Notes: a model not told the origin generated them from the letters alone. A stretch of DNA of 36,093 nt from Desulfovibrio sp. (GCA_031275955.1 JAISNZ010000039.1:1-36093), one strand, 5' to 3'; shown: positions 15,704 to 23,990, counted from the stretch's first letter. A program made the numbers and translations.

Positions 15704-16402
15704 ATGAACATGAAAGAAAGCTCAGTACCCGGTCATGAGGCTACTCCTTTTAGCTACAAAGAAGACGACCCTGGGTTTAACAAATTTCGCTCGGCGCGTA
15801 TCTGGTCCAACTTTGAGCTGGTACGATTTGCCCATCTTTTTTCGGGCACAGTCTGCAATGTAAGCGCAGCCCGCGATGAAGACAAAGAAGGGCGTTGCTA
15901 CAGGAATTATTTTTCAAACGCATCAAATTATATAACAACAAATCACCGCCAGGACGAGCATACGGACTTTGCGCTTGACCTGGAAGCGGCTCTGCCTGAA
16001 AATATGGCCGGAATATGCGACTGTGTGTTCAACCACACTACGTTGGAGCATGTGTATGAATGCCGCCGGGCTTTTGCCAGCCTCTGCGCGATGTCGCGCG
16101 ATGCGGTGATTGTGGTCGTTCCCTATATTCAACAGATGCACGGCACGCCAGAGCGGTATGCGGATTTTTGGCGGTTCACCCCCTATACGATGCAGCGCAT
16201 GTATGCGGAAAATGGCCTTACGTTGCGCTACTGCTCAGCCAATGGCGCGGAGCGTACATCTATTTACCTTTTTTGTCTTGGTTATCGCAATTCCGCATGG
16301 GACGCCCACATACCTGAGCGCCTGGATATTGCGCTTGATCTGGAGCAACCGTTATATGGCAATGAATATACAAACATAATCGGTGGAAACACCATTCGAT
16401 AA
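15704..16402 (+). CDS. Divergent SAM methyltransferase-like protein between wzm and wzt
   Basis: The 232-residue protein has the outline of a class I methyltransferase: ICDCVFNHTTLEHVYECRRAF resembles the region after motif II, and DAVIVVVPYIQQMHG with DFWRFTPYTMQRM resembles the C-terminal half of Methyltransf_11-like proteins. The glycine-rich motif I, however, is replaced by VCNVSAARDED, so SAM binding is doubtful or unusual. It starts six bases after wzm; the second ATG at 15710 is an equally good start, with GGGG a few bases ahead. Its place between the two exporter subunits suggests a role tied to export or chain-end modification. A non-catalytic role is possible. Confidence 0.6.
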   Translation: MNMKESSVPGHEATPFSYKEDDPGFNKFRSARIWSNFELVRFAHLFSGTVCNVSAARDEDKEGRCYRNYFSNASNYITTNHRQDEHTDFALDLEAALPENMAGICDCVFNHTTLEHVYECRRAFASLCAMSRDAVIVVVPYIQQMHGTPERYADFWRFTPYTMQRMYAENGLTLRYCSANGAERTSIYLFCLGYRNSAWDAHIPERLDIALDLEQPLYGNEYTNIIGGNTIR

Positions 16403-16430
16403 GTCGATATAACCGAGAGCTGGCTCCACA

Positions 16431-17630
16431 ATGCACGAAGACGATACTCCAATAATTGAAGTCCGGGGCTTATGGAAGCGCTATGGCCTGCCCCCTCTGC
16501 TGCCCTGGAGCAAGCAATCGCAAGACGATAGTGCCTATGCCCTGCGCGATATTTCTTTTTCTGTTCCCAGGGGTGGCTCTCTTGCTATTTTAGGGCGCAA
16601 TGGCGCGGGCAAATCCACCTTGCTCAAACTGCTGGCCGGGGTGACCCCGCCAGATCGCGGCAATATTGCCGTGCGGGGCAGCATCTTCCCCATGATTGAA
16701 CTTTCAGCCGGCATGAGCATGGAGCTTTCCGGTCGGGAGAACGCCAAGATTTTGGGCACCATTATGGGCAAGCTTGGCGGGGAGTTGGAAGACCTGCTCC
16801 CCGGAGTGCTCGGATTCAGCGAATTGGGAGACTGGTTCGAGCGCCCGGTATGGCAATACTCCAGCGGCATGCTGGCCCGCCTTGCCTTTTCCATTGCTGT
16901 CAATGTGGACGCGGATATTCTGATTGTGGACGAGGTGCTTGGCGTAGGAGACATCCAGTTTCAAAAGAAATGCCAGCAAGCCATTCAAAGAATACTGGGG
17001 CGAGGCACTGCGTTAATTTTCGTTTCCCACAGTCCCTATCAGGCTGAACGCTTATGCGAGCAAGCCCTTTACATGGAAACTGGAAGTCTAAAAATGATTG
17101 GCACTACTGCAGTGGTTGCCAAGAAGTATCTTCATGATGCCGTTTTGTCACCAACTCTGGAAATAGGTGACGAAGGACTTATTTCAGAAGAACGCCCCGG
17201 TGCGGGGGATATACGAATAACAGCGATAAAAATTAAAGATAGCAATAATACCACTGTAACATCACTAACTACAGGTGACTCTTACACTATTTGTCTTAAA
17301 TATCATGCCAAAGAGTTCATTGAAAAAATGAATCTTCGGATTGACATAAATGACGCGCAGGGAACGACTATTGGCATCCTTGGTATTGATCCGATGGAGA
17401 CCAAGACCACCATCCTACCAGGAGATGGAGAGTTGCGCTGTTTGATTCAAAAATTTCCTTTTTATGGAACTTTTTTTCTGTCAATCGTTCTGAAAAGTAC
17501 TTATCTACTTGACTCTTTGCAAAATGCCTATACTTTTGTTGTTGAACCTACTGACGAAATCCGCATTAAAAGCGGAGGAAAAGGTATGGCGCTTATCGCA
17601 TGTACATGGGAAGGATTTTATGAATTGTAA
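16431..17630 (+). CDS. wzt: Polysaccharide ABC exporter ATPase with C-terminal glycan-binding domain
   Basis: The 399-residue protein couples ATP hydrolysis to glycan export with Wzm. The N-terminal ATPase has Walker A GRNGAGKST (55-63), the signature YSSGMLARLAFS (from 143), Walker B ILIVDEVLGVGD (from 163) and the switch histidine in FVSHS (H200). After about residue 250 it carries an extra domain of about 140 residues rich in beta-strand pattern. This matches the Wzt_C type seen in O8/O9a-like systems, where it recognises a terminal modification of the finished chain. DNA of the C-terminal part turns markedly AT-rich compared with the ATPase part, a sign that this domain was exchanged separately. 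The last 11 bases overlap the next gene. Confidence 0.92.
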   Translation: MHEDDTPIIEVRGLWKRYGLPPLLPWSKQSQDDSAYALRDISFSVPRGGSLAILGRNGAGKSTLLKLLAGVTPPDRGNIAVRGSIFPMIELSAGMSMELSGRENAKILGTIMGKLGGELEDLLPGVLGFSELGDWFERPVWQYSSGMLARLAFSIAVNVDADILIVDEVLGVGDIQFQKKCQQAIQRILGRGTALIFVSHSPYQAERLCEQALYMETGSLKMIGTTAVVAKKYLHDAVLSPTLEIGDEGLISEERPGAGDIRITAIKIKDSNNTTVTSLTTGDSYTICLKYHAKEFIEKMNLRIDINDAQGTTIGILGIDPMETKTTILPGDGELRCLIQKFPFYGTFFLSIVLKSTYLLDSLQNAYTFVVEPTDEIRIKSGGKGMALIACTWEGFYEL

Positions 17631-18342
17631 AAAAAGTATGAGCGCTATGGGAAAAAGCCAAAAAATGAATTTAGGCGATATTCCTGCGGAAAGAATTCAA
17701 GTTTATTATTACAATGATGATAATGCACAATTTGATTACGAACTGTATAAAAAAATACAAATAGAAGCGAATATTGCTAAAATTGATAAAACATCAATAA
17801 ATGTAGATGATATAAAAATATTATGCGGATGGTTGAATAAAAATATAAATCCGTTGTTGCATGGACTTTGCCATGGGACACGAGCAGGCATAGAGCAGAA
17901 ACTTTTTACCGAGTATACCGGCGCAGAAGTGCTCGGTACAGATATTTCGCCGACTGCCAGTCAATTTCCTAATACTATTCAACACGACTTCCACGATGTC
18001 AAAGATGAGTGGGTTAATTTTTTTGATTTTATTTTTAGCAATTCCTATGACCATTCTTACAATCTGGAATATTGCATAAATCAATGGATCCGTTGTTTAA
18101 GGGTTGGCGGTGTTTGTATTCTTGAGCATGCCGATGGGCACAGAAATGCAAAAAAAACGGATCCTCTTGGAATTTTATACGAAGACTTGTGTCACTTATT
18201 GAAAACGTGGGGGCAAGATTTTTTTTCTATCAAAAAAATTTTGAACATTCCGCTACCGCCAACGGAAAACCTTACCACGTCTTTTCGGTTCGATAATTTT
18301 AGATATATTATCATTGAAAAAATGAAACCGATGCCATTTTAG
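17620..18342 (+). CDS. SAM-dependent methyltransferase, AT-rich gene
   Basis: The 240-residue protein looks like a class I methyltransferase: GLCHGTRAG in the motif I place, GAEVLGTDISPTA as the acidic ribose site, FFDFIFSNSYDHSYN and LRVGGVCILEHADGH. I chose the ATG at 17620, which has AAGGA close upstream and overlaps the wzt end by 11 bases; the track start at 17509 lies inside wzt. The gene is clearly AT-rich, with many AAA and ATA/ATT codons, unlike the GC-rich genes on either side of the locus, which points to separate acquisition with the Wzt C-terminal domain. It may methylate a sugar or cap the chain; the acceptor is unknown. Confidence 0.75.
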   Translation: MNCKKSMSAMGKSQKMNLGDIPAERIQVYYYNDDNAQFDYELYKKIQIEANIAKIDKTSINVDDIKILCGWLNKNINPLLHGLCHGTRAGIEQKLFTEYTGAEVLGTDISPTASQFPNTIQHDFHDVKDEWVNFFDFIFSNSYDHSYNLEYCINQWIRCLRVGGVCILEHADGHRNAKKTDPLGILYEDLCHLLKTWGQDFFSIKKILNIPLPPTENLTTSFRFDNFRYIIIEKMKPMPF

Positions 18343-18351
18343 GAAATATAA

Positions 18352-19005
18352 ATGTTCAAAAAAGTATATACGAAAGTTGGTAAAGGATATTCTCGCGATA
18401 AGTTAAAATATTTTGCAACGGACGAGTTTACATTAGACCTCGCTTGTGGGAATAGTCCGCTAAAAGATTATATGCCCAACCGGATTGGATGTGATATTAT
18501 CGATGGGCATGGCGTTGATATTATTGCCGATGCACATGATCTTCCCTTTGAGGAAGGTCATTTTGAAAGGGTATTCTGCCTGGAAGCCATCGAGCATTTC
18601 CATACTCCGAAAAAAGTGATTGCCGAAATAGCGAGAGTGCTCAGGCCAACTGGAAAATTGATTATGACGGTTCCTTTATGCTACCCCGTGCATGAAGCCC
18701 CCAACGATTTCCAAAGGTACACGGAATACGGACTACGGGTTCTTTTGGAAGAACATTTTACTATTGATGAGATAACTCCAATTTTTTCAGAAATGCAAAC
18801 TATTTCTATTTTGTTGCAACGCATTGGCTTTCAGAAAGATATGAGTCGGCTCACGCGCTGGATTATCTGTGCGGTTTCTCATCTTCTCTTTGCATGGGAT
18901 TCCGGCCGATTCAAGCTGAAGGGGCGCCCCTATCAGGATATTGGCAAAACCCGGCCAGGGGTCTTTATGACCTCAAGCTATTTAATGATTGCTGAGCGCA
19001 AATAA
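18352..19005 (+). CDS. SAM-dependent methyltransferase (type 11)
   Basis: The 217-residue protein is a compact class I methyltransferase with motif I LDLACGNSP, IGCDIIDGHGVD, the typical ADAHDLPFEEGHFERVFCLEAIEHF block, and LRPTGKLIMTVPL. It ends shortly after a basic helix and a GRPYQDIGKTRPG segment. The ATG follows the previous stop by nine bases, with AGGAAA ahead. Composition is AT-rich at the 5' end and moves back towards the locus average in the last 200 bases. Together with the neighbouring gene it may modify sugars or the growing end of the exported glycan. Confidence 0.85.
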   Translation: MFKKVYTKVGKGYSRDKLKYFATDEFTLDLACGNSPLKDYMPNRIGCDIIDGHGVDIIADAHDLPFEEGHFERVFCLEAIEHFHTPKKVIAEIARVLRPTGKLIMTVPLCYPVHEAPNDFQRYTEYGLRVLLEEHFTIDEITPIFSEMQTISILLQRIGFQKDMSRLTRWIICAVSHLLFAWDSGRFKLKGRPYQDIGKTRPGVFMTSSYLMIAERK

Positions 19006-19011
19006 CGTGTT

Positions 19012-20130
19012 ATGCGAATTTTAGTAGCGGCTGGTTTCGCCGCCGGCAGCACCTTTGCCAGCACCATCAACACGGTCAAAATGGCCGAGGGCTTCGCCAT
19101 GCTGGGGCATGACGTGACCTTGGCCTGCCGGGCGCCTTTTGCGGGAGTTCTGGACCAGGAGGAGCTGAAGTACCAATACGCACTGCATAATCACATACGC
19201 TGGACGCAACTAACTCCCACGCGCAAGGGGCAAATGCTTGATCCTCACTGGGACTTTGCCCGGCAACTGTTCCCGTATCTTTTGTTTTCGCGCCCGGATT
19301 TTGTTTTTTCCCGCAACTATATCCTTCCGTGGCTCAGCAGTGTTATGGGCATTCCCACAGCGGCGGAGTCGCACGCTCACCCCGGCACAAGCACCAGGCC
19401 GTTCAATACGTTTGTGAAAGGAACTTCCCGCCGCCGCTTTAAAGCCCTGGTCACCATCGCTCGTATCCTGGCTGATAACTTCAAGAGCATTGGGGTGCCG
19501 GAGAACAAAATTGTCGTCCTGCCCGATGCGGTCGATCTGCACAACTTTCTTCCGCCGGATGTGTTGCCCGTATCGCCCTATGGCATTGGCCCAAATGTGG
19601 TCTATAGCGGGCACCTGTACGACTACAAGGGCATTCCGGACATACTCGGAGCGGCGAAACTTTTGCCGGACGTAATCTTTCACTTAGTGGGGGGACTGGC
19701 AGAGGATATCCAGCGCGCAAAAACATCCATAGAAACATTGCGGCAGAACAATATCGTCCTGCATGGGCACAAACCACGCACAGAGCTTCCGCCTTACCTC
19801 TGGCATGCCGATGTCCTGCTGCTGCCGCCCTCCGGCAAACATCCCAGCGCGCAATGGACAAGCCCGGTCAAACTGGGGGAATACCTTGCCTCCGGCAGGC
19901 CTTTACTCTCGACGGATATTCCAGCGCTGAAGGCTTGGCTTACGGACAAACAGACAAAATTTGTCGCTCCGGATGACCCGGCCTCTTTGGCCGCGGGAAT
20001 TCAATGGCTCCTTGAACATACAAAAGAGGCCGCCGCTATGGCTTCGAGTGGACAAGAGCTGGCTTCCACCCTTGGCTACTCGCAGAGAGCGAGCGCTATC
20101 TTGGATTTTTGCGGAATGCGTTTCTCATGA
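19012..20130 (+). CDS. GT4 family glycosyltransferase
   Basis: The 372-residue protein is a GT-B family 4 enzyme: MRILVAAGFAAGSTFASTINTVKMAEGFAMLGHDV at the N-terminus, NVVYSGHLYDYKGIPDIL at the start of the donor domain, and SPVKLGEYLASGRPLLSTDIPAL at the nucleotide-sugar site, with the usual second glutamate. It begins six bases after the upstream stop and returns to the GC-rich codon use of the locus. It is the last gene of the polysaccharide set; a short gap and a truncated MITE end follow it. Donor and linkage are unknown. Confidence 0.87.
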   Translation: MRILVAAGFAAGSTFASTINTVKMAEGFAMLGHDVTLACRAPFAGVLDQEELKYQYALHNHIRWTQLTPTRKGQMLDPHWDFARQLFPYLLFSRPDFVFSRNYILPWLSSVMGIPTAAESHAHPGTSTRPFNTFVKGTSRRRFKALVTIARILADNFKSIGVPENKIVVLPDAVDLHNFLPPDVLPVSPYGIGPNVVYSGHLYDYKGIPDILGAAKLLPDVIFHLVGGLAEDIQRAKTSIETLRQNNIVLHGHKPRTELPPYLWHADVLLLPPSGKHPSAQWTSPVKLGEYLASGRPLLSTDIPALKAWLTDKQTKFVAPDDPASLAAGIQWLLEHTKEAAAMASSGQELASTLGYSQRASAILDFCGMRFS

Positions 20131-20193
20131 TCGGTTTCAGGTTATAATATTTTCCGCAGGGTAACTCATGGAAGATAAACAGCTTTTTTCATT

Positions 20194-20228
20194 CGGGGCG
20201 GAGCCCCTATAAAGCGGCGTTTCCCTGG
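20194..20228. mobile_element. Truncated MITE-like end (third copy)
   Basis: Only one end of the element family is present. The reverse complement reads CCAGGGAAACGCCGCTTTAT followed by AGGGGCTCCGCCCC, matching the left end of copy 2 with a few substitutions. It marks the border between the polysaccharide locus and the convergent peptidase gene, and it supplies the peptidase stop codon. No second end is seen nearby. Confidence 0.65.
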
Positions 20229-21358
20229 AGCCGGTACCAGGCGCGGATCAGGCGTTCATAGATGTTTTGGGCCTGGCGCAGGTGGTCCAGGGGGCAGGAT
20301 TCATTGGTGGTATGGGCGGCGGCCGGTTCTCCGGGGCCGAGGATCAGCAGGGGCAGATCGGGCAGGGCGGCGCGCACCGCGGCGGCGTCGGTGAAGTAGG
20401 CGATGCCGGCCACCGCCGGTTCCCGGCCCGCGGGGTCCGCCAGCAGGCGGCGGGTGGCGGCGCACCAGGGCAGGCTGGGGTCGGTCCAGACAGGCGGCAC
20501 GTCCAGGACGGTTGTCAGTTGGACATCCTCCCCGGCCAGGGCGGCGATTTCCCGGCGCAGGGCGGTGTGGTTCTGTCCGGGAACGGTGCGCATATCCAGG
20601 GTGAGCGCGGCCGTGTCGGGGATGGAATTGATGTTCAGTCCCGCGCGCATGGTGGTGAGCGCGGCGCTGCTTTTGCCCAGGACGGGGTGGACGGCTTCCG
20701 GGCGCGGGGCCAGCAGGCGGCAGGCTCCTGGCAGCAGTTTGTCCAGGGCGTTGACGCCTTTTTCCGGCATGGACCCGTGCGCGGCGCGGCCTTTGCTTTC
20801 CAGCTTCAGCCACAGCGCCCCCTTGTGGCCCGCCAGGGGCTGGTTGCCCGTGGGCTCGGCGATGATGCCGGCGCCTGGCCGGCCGAAGTGCCCGGCCGCG
20901 CGCGCGGCGTAAAAGGAGCCCCTGCAGCCCTGCTCTTCGCCGCCGTACAGGTGCAGCACCAGATCCCGCCCTGTCAGGCTGGGGGCCAGACGCAGGGCCG
21001 CGCAGAGGATGGCGGCGACGCCGCCTTTCATGTCGCAGCTGCCGCGGCCGTGGAGCCTGCCGTCCGCCACCAGACCGCTCAGGGGGTCCTTGTCCCAGGG
21101 GGCGTTGCCGAAAGGAACGGTGTCCACATGCCCGCCGAAGAAGAGCGCCTCGCCCGGGGCATCCGGGCTGAGGCGGGCATAGAGGTTGGCTCTGTGCGGG
21201 AAGGGGGGATCATAGCCTTCCAGAACGCAGGTGAAGCCCGCATCCCGCAGCAAATCCGCCATTTCTTCCAGCAGGGGGAGTTCCCCCCTTCCCTCCACGG
21301 TATCGCGGCGCACGAGGCGCTGTGCCAGATCAACAACGTCGGGGACCGCGCGGGACAT
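20207..21358 (-). CDS. M20 family deacylase/peptidase (ArgE/DapE type)
   Basis: The 383-residue metalloenzyme should cleave an N-acyl amino acid or a related amide; acetylornithine deacetylase and succinyl-diaminopimelate desuccinylase are the closest known roles. The di-zinc site is complete: H77 and D79 in FGGHVDTVPFG, D109 in GRGSCDMKGG, E141/E142 in YGGEEQGCRG, E168 in IAEPTGN and H349 in AHTTNES. I start it at 21358 (MSRAVPDVVDLAQ), where AGGAGGT lies six bases upstream; the longer track ORF has low-complexity Arg/Pro-rich sequence before that. The final residues LQGNAAL and the TAG stop are encoded by a truncated MITE end. It is convergent with the polysaccharide locus and divergent from the nitroreductase. 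Confidence 0.88.
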   Translation of the reverse strand: MSRAVPDVVDLAQRLVRRDTVEGRGELPLLEEMADLLRDAGFTCVLEGYDPPFPHRANLYARLSPDAPGEALFFGGHVDTVPFGNAPWDKDPLSGLVADGRLHGRGSCDMKGGVAAILCAALRLAPSLTGRDLVLHLYGGEEQGCRGSFYAARAAGHFGRPGAGIIAEPTGNQPLAGHKGALWLKLESKGRAAHGSMPEKGVNALDKLLPGACRLLAPRPEAVHPVLGKSSAALTTMRAGLNINSIPDTAALTLDMRTVPGQNHTALRREIAALAGEDVQLTTVLDVPPVWTDPSLPWCAATRRLLADPAGREPAVAGIAYFTDAAAVRAALPDLPLLILGPGEPAAAHTTNESCPLDHLRQAQNIYERLIRAWYRLQGNAAL

Positions 21359-21786
21359 GGGGAACCTCCTGAAAAAAGAGTTTCCGGGCGGCAATGGTTT
21401 CCATGGCGGCGGACGCGGCCCCGGCGCCCGGAAGACGGAAAGCCCGTGTTCCGGGCCCGAGGGCTGCGGCGCGGTTCTGGACTTTTGCCTCGTTTGGCAT
21501 ACAGTGGTTTCGGACCTGTTTCCGGCCGGAGGGCATGGCCGCCCCCTCCCGGCAGGCATCAGGCCGGAATCCGCAACGGGGGAAGGCTTTCCGCAACGGA
21601 GGGGGGGGTCGAGGGACGAAGCTCCCTCAGGAAAGACAGCGGGCGGTTCCTCCGATTGCTCCAGAATACCGTAAAGGGAGGCCCGGCCGGGAGTCAAGCG
21701 ACAATCTAAAGCCTGAAACGCGATGGAGGAACGGGCCTGAACCATTTCCGGCGCTGTCCGCCGGGGATAAAAAAAGGAGAGACGCC
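21359..21786. other. Divergent intergenic region between peptidase and nitroreductase
   Basis: These 428 bases should hold promoters for both flanking genes, but I cannot assign a convincing -35/-10 pair. Visible structure is a hairpin GAGGGA-cgaagc-TCCCTC (21611-21628) nested inside CTTTCC/GGAAAG (21587-21592 and 21630-21635), a run of eight G (21601-21608), and TCCGCAACGG repeated twice about 22 bases apart. Open frames through it are Arg/Pro/Gly-rich and look non-coding. Confidence 0.5.
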
Positions 21787-22359
21787 ATGCGGCAAGCTGT
21801 TTTGAACAATATTCTGACCCGGCGCAGTATCCGGAAATTTCAGTCCGCGCCGATCCCCAGGGAGAGCCTGGAAAAAATCGTGGAGGCCGGGCTGTACGCC
21901 CCCAGCGCCAGAAACAGCCAGCCCTGGCATCTGACCGTGGTTAGCGGTCAGGACCGTCTGGCGCGGATCACCGCCGAACTGAAGGCGGCGGTTTCCCGTA
22001 TGCCGGACAATCCCTACAAGGAGGTTGTCGGCTCCGCCGCTTACAGCGTCAATTACGGCGCCGCGCCGGTCTTCATTATCGTCTCCGCCGCCCCTGACTC
22101 CTCCCCGGTGGTTGTCGCCGACTGCTCACTGGCCCTCGGCACCATGTTCCTTGCCGCTCACGCCCTGGGGATCGGGTCCTGCTGGATCAACCAACTGGGC
22201 ATAGCCTGCGACGAACCGGGTTTTCGCGCCTTCCTCACCCAACTGGGCGTTCCCGCGCAAAACCGGATTTATGGCTGCGGCGCCTTCGGCTTTGCCGAGG
22301 GAGACGCCCCCCCGGCCCCGGCCCGTAAAGAGGGAAGGGTGACCTATGTCCCGGAGTAA
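21787..22359 (+). CDS. Nitroreductase family FMN protein
   Basis: The 190-residue protein is a small NfsB/FRP-type flavoprotein that would reduce nitro compounds, quinones or another small acceptor with NAD(P)H. It shows ILTRRSIRKFQSAPI (FMN phosphate contact), the APSARNSQPWHLTVV motif, LALGTMFLAAHALGIGSCWINQ and a C-terminal GCGAFGFAEGD. The start at 21787 has AAGGAG nine bases upstream; the track start at 21394 has no such support. It stands alone between the divergent peptidase and repeat copy A. The physiological substrate cannot be told from sequence. Confidence 0.88.
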   Translation: MRQAVLNNILTRRSIRKFQSAPIPRESLEKIVEAGLYAPSARNSQPWHLTVVSGQDRLARITAELKAAVSRMPDNPYKEVVGSAAYSVNYGAAPVFIIVSAAPDSSPVVVADCSLALGTMFLAAHALGIGSCWINQLGIACDEPGFRAFLTQLGVPAQNRIYGCGAFGFAEGDAPPAPARKEGRVTYVPE

Positions 22360-22376
22360 TGCCGGTTCCCCGGCTT

Positions 22377-22475
22377 GAATGACCATTGAAAACGTGTCAT
22401 TCGCTCTGCAAGGATTTGCAAGCAAATCCTTGCCGCGGAACAAGGCTGGCTTTGCCCGCCGCAAAACGACGGGCT
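22377..22475 (+). repeat. Palindromic intergenic repeat, family 2, copy A
   Basis: The copy starts with a GAATGA/TCATTC dyad around ATTGAAAAC. Next comes a perfect palindrome, AAGGATTTGC and GCAAATCCTT, separated by two bases (22410-22431). It then has CCGCGGAACAAGG and the imperfect hairpin GGCTGG-CTTTG-CCCGCC. The same order is found in copies B, C and D. On the minus strand it encodes RRAKPALFRGKDL, also read in copy D. Confidence 0.75.
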
Positions 22476-22525
22476 GATCATTTTCGGCGGCGGCGAACTG
22501 CACTGCTACACAGCCTGAGGCGCGT

Positions 22526-23452
22526 ATGAATATCCAACACCTGAAGTACGCCTGCGAGGTGGCGCGCAGCGGCTCCATCAACAAGGCGGCCCGGAATCTC
22601 TTTGTCACCCAGCCCCATCTGAGCTTCTGCCTGAAAGAACTGGAACATGACATTGGCCTGACCATATTTGAGCGTTCGCCCAAAGGCATCCATGTGACGG
22701 AAGACGGCATGGAATTTCTGGAAAATGCTGGCCTGCTCCTGCAGCGATTTGACGATTTTTCGCAAAAATACAGCCGGAGCAATACCAGAAAACATTCCAT
22801 GCATATCATGAGTGTGCGTACTGTAATCTCCATGCTGGCCTATCTTGAATTTTATAAACAATATTATGTGAATCTTGATCATTACAGGTTGCGCTTCATT
22901 GAAACGAACTTTTTTTCCCTTGTTGACGCTTGCGGCAGAAATGAGGCCCAGATAGGCATTCTTCTCTATTTCACCGGCCAGAAGGACTATGTGGAAAATT
23001 ACATCCGGACGCGCAATCTTGAGCTCTGCGAAGCAGGATGCCTGCCCGCGCACATTACCCTGTCCAAAAACAACTGTCTTCTGAGATCTGGAAAATTCGC
23101 CTGGGACAGAATCCGGGAACTGCCCTGCGCGACCTATAGCGACTACATGGGGTCCATTCTCAATATTACCAATGAATGCAAGCTCATCAACCTGATCTCT
23201 CCTCAAAAGCTTGTCTATGTCCATGATCGCCATGCCCTGCTCAACACCCTGTCCCAGACCGATGCCTATGCCATCAGCACCCGCTTCTCTTCCGAGGACT
23301 GCGCCCTTTACGGACTGGTTTCTCTTCCCATCCGCAAGTGCGCTTCCGTCCACTTCGGCTATGTAAAGATGCAGCAAATCCGTTTTCCCGAAGGTGGGAT
23401 GGAGACCTGTTTCATCCAGTCCCTTGAGCGGACCATCCGGAAATTTTATTGA
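22526..23452 (+). CDS. LysR family transcriptional regulator
   Basis: The 308-residue protein has the LysR layout. The N-terminal winged helix-turn-helix (about 1-62) contains MNIQHLKYACEVARSGSINKAARNLFVTQPHLSFCLKELE and FERSPKGIHVTEDG, and a periplasmic-binding-like effector domain follows (about 90-300). LysR proteins usually control nearby operons in response to a small molecule. Here the next genes on the same strand form a possible uptake and breakdown module, so it is a candidate regulator of it, although the gap to that module is 538 bases and holds a repeat copy. The effector domain is rich in Cys and aromatic residues. No operator can be assigned with confidence. Confidence 0.88.
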   Translation: MNIQHLKYACEVARSGSINKAARNLFVTQPHLSFCLKELEHDIGLTIFERSPKGIHVTEDGMEFLENAGLLLQRFDDFSQKYSRSNTRKHSMHIMSVRTVISMLAYLEFYKQYYVNLDHYRLRFIETNFFSLVDACGRNEAQIGILLYFTGQKDYVENYIRTRNLELCEAGCLPAHITLSKNNCLLRSGKFAWDRIRELPCATYSDYMGSILNITNECKLINLISPQKLVYVHDRHALLNTLSQTDAYAISTRFSSEDCALYGLVSLPIRKCASVHFGYVKMQQIRFPEGGMETCFIQSLERTIRKFY

Positions 23453-23990
23453 TAACCGTATTGAAAAGTAAACTTTTCTCTGCGGAGGATCGTCAACTGA
23501 AAAATACGGTTTTCGGCTGATTCACGCCGCAACGCGGTGATAACAACTTGACTGCTGCTTTACAGATTTCCATGCGGAAAGCTGTAAAGCTCTTTGCATT
23601 TAGAGCAAATGAACATTGAACATGTATCATTTGCTCTGCAATGATTCACCAGCAAATTCTTGCTGTAAAATGCTTGCAGGCGAACTTTGCTCGCCTGCAA
23701 GCATTTCCTGCGCAAAGGCTCTGCGATTGCCGCTTCAAGACTGGCAAACCGTGCCAAGCGGTTTTGCTGCGGGAACGGTATCAGCTGGAGCTATAGCCGC
23801 ATAAGTAATTCCAATAAACAGTCTCTCCCGGCTTGTGCTAAAAAGGTCATGATGCCTCTTCTGCGGAACGCGCCTTGGCGGAAATATCCGTTCCGCGCGG
23901 AAAGCGCCGCCGGGGGAAGGCATTTTTCAGGCGAGGGAAAGGAGGGCAAGCCGTCAAGGATGTGCGCAACATTTTTTCAGGAGGTGCGCG
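23453..23990. other. Gap between lysR and the DUF6125 gene
   Basis: These 538 bases contain a long hairpin just after lysR (23557-23590; GCTTTACAG pairs with CTGTAAAGC, with TTTCC/GGAAA further in and an ATGC loop), repeat copy B, and then about 240 bases with no recognisable coding sequence. The short ORF 23616-23804 runs through the repeat and is probably chance. The last 20 bases carry the strong ribosome site AGGAGGT for the next gene. A promoter is expected here, but I cannot place it. Confidence 0.5.
23602..23735 (+). repeat. Palindromic intergenic repeat, family 2, copy B
   Basis: This is the most diverged copy. The first stem is AGAGCAAATGA/TCATTTGCTCT (11 bases perfect, 23602-23637). 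The middle palindrome is degenerate (ATGATTCACC, GCAAATTCTTG). The last hairpin is a perfect 14-base stem, ATGCTTGCAGGCGA and TCGCCTGCAAGCAT, around ACTTTGC (23670-23704). The stem sequence differs from that of copies A and D but the stem-loop and its CTTTGC loop are kept. The right border is approximate. Confidence 0.65.

Noticed and set aside
20267-21709. A 480-codon plus-strand frame opposite the M20 peptidase
   Set aside because: It is a shadow of the peptidase, whose metal ligands are complete on the minus strand.
21359-21786. A riboswitch in the divergent gap upstream of the peptidase
   Set aside because: Small hairpins are present but no known riboswitch core (lysine, cobalamin, SAM or TPP) could be recognised.
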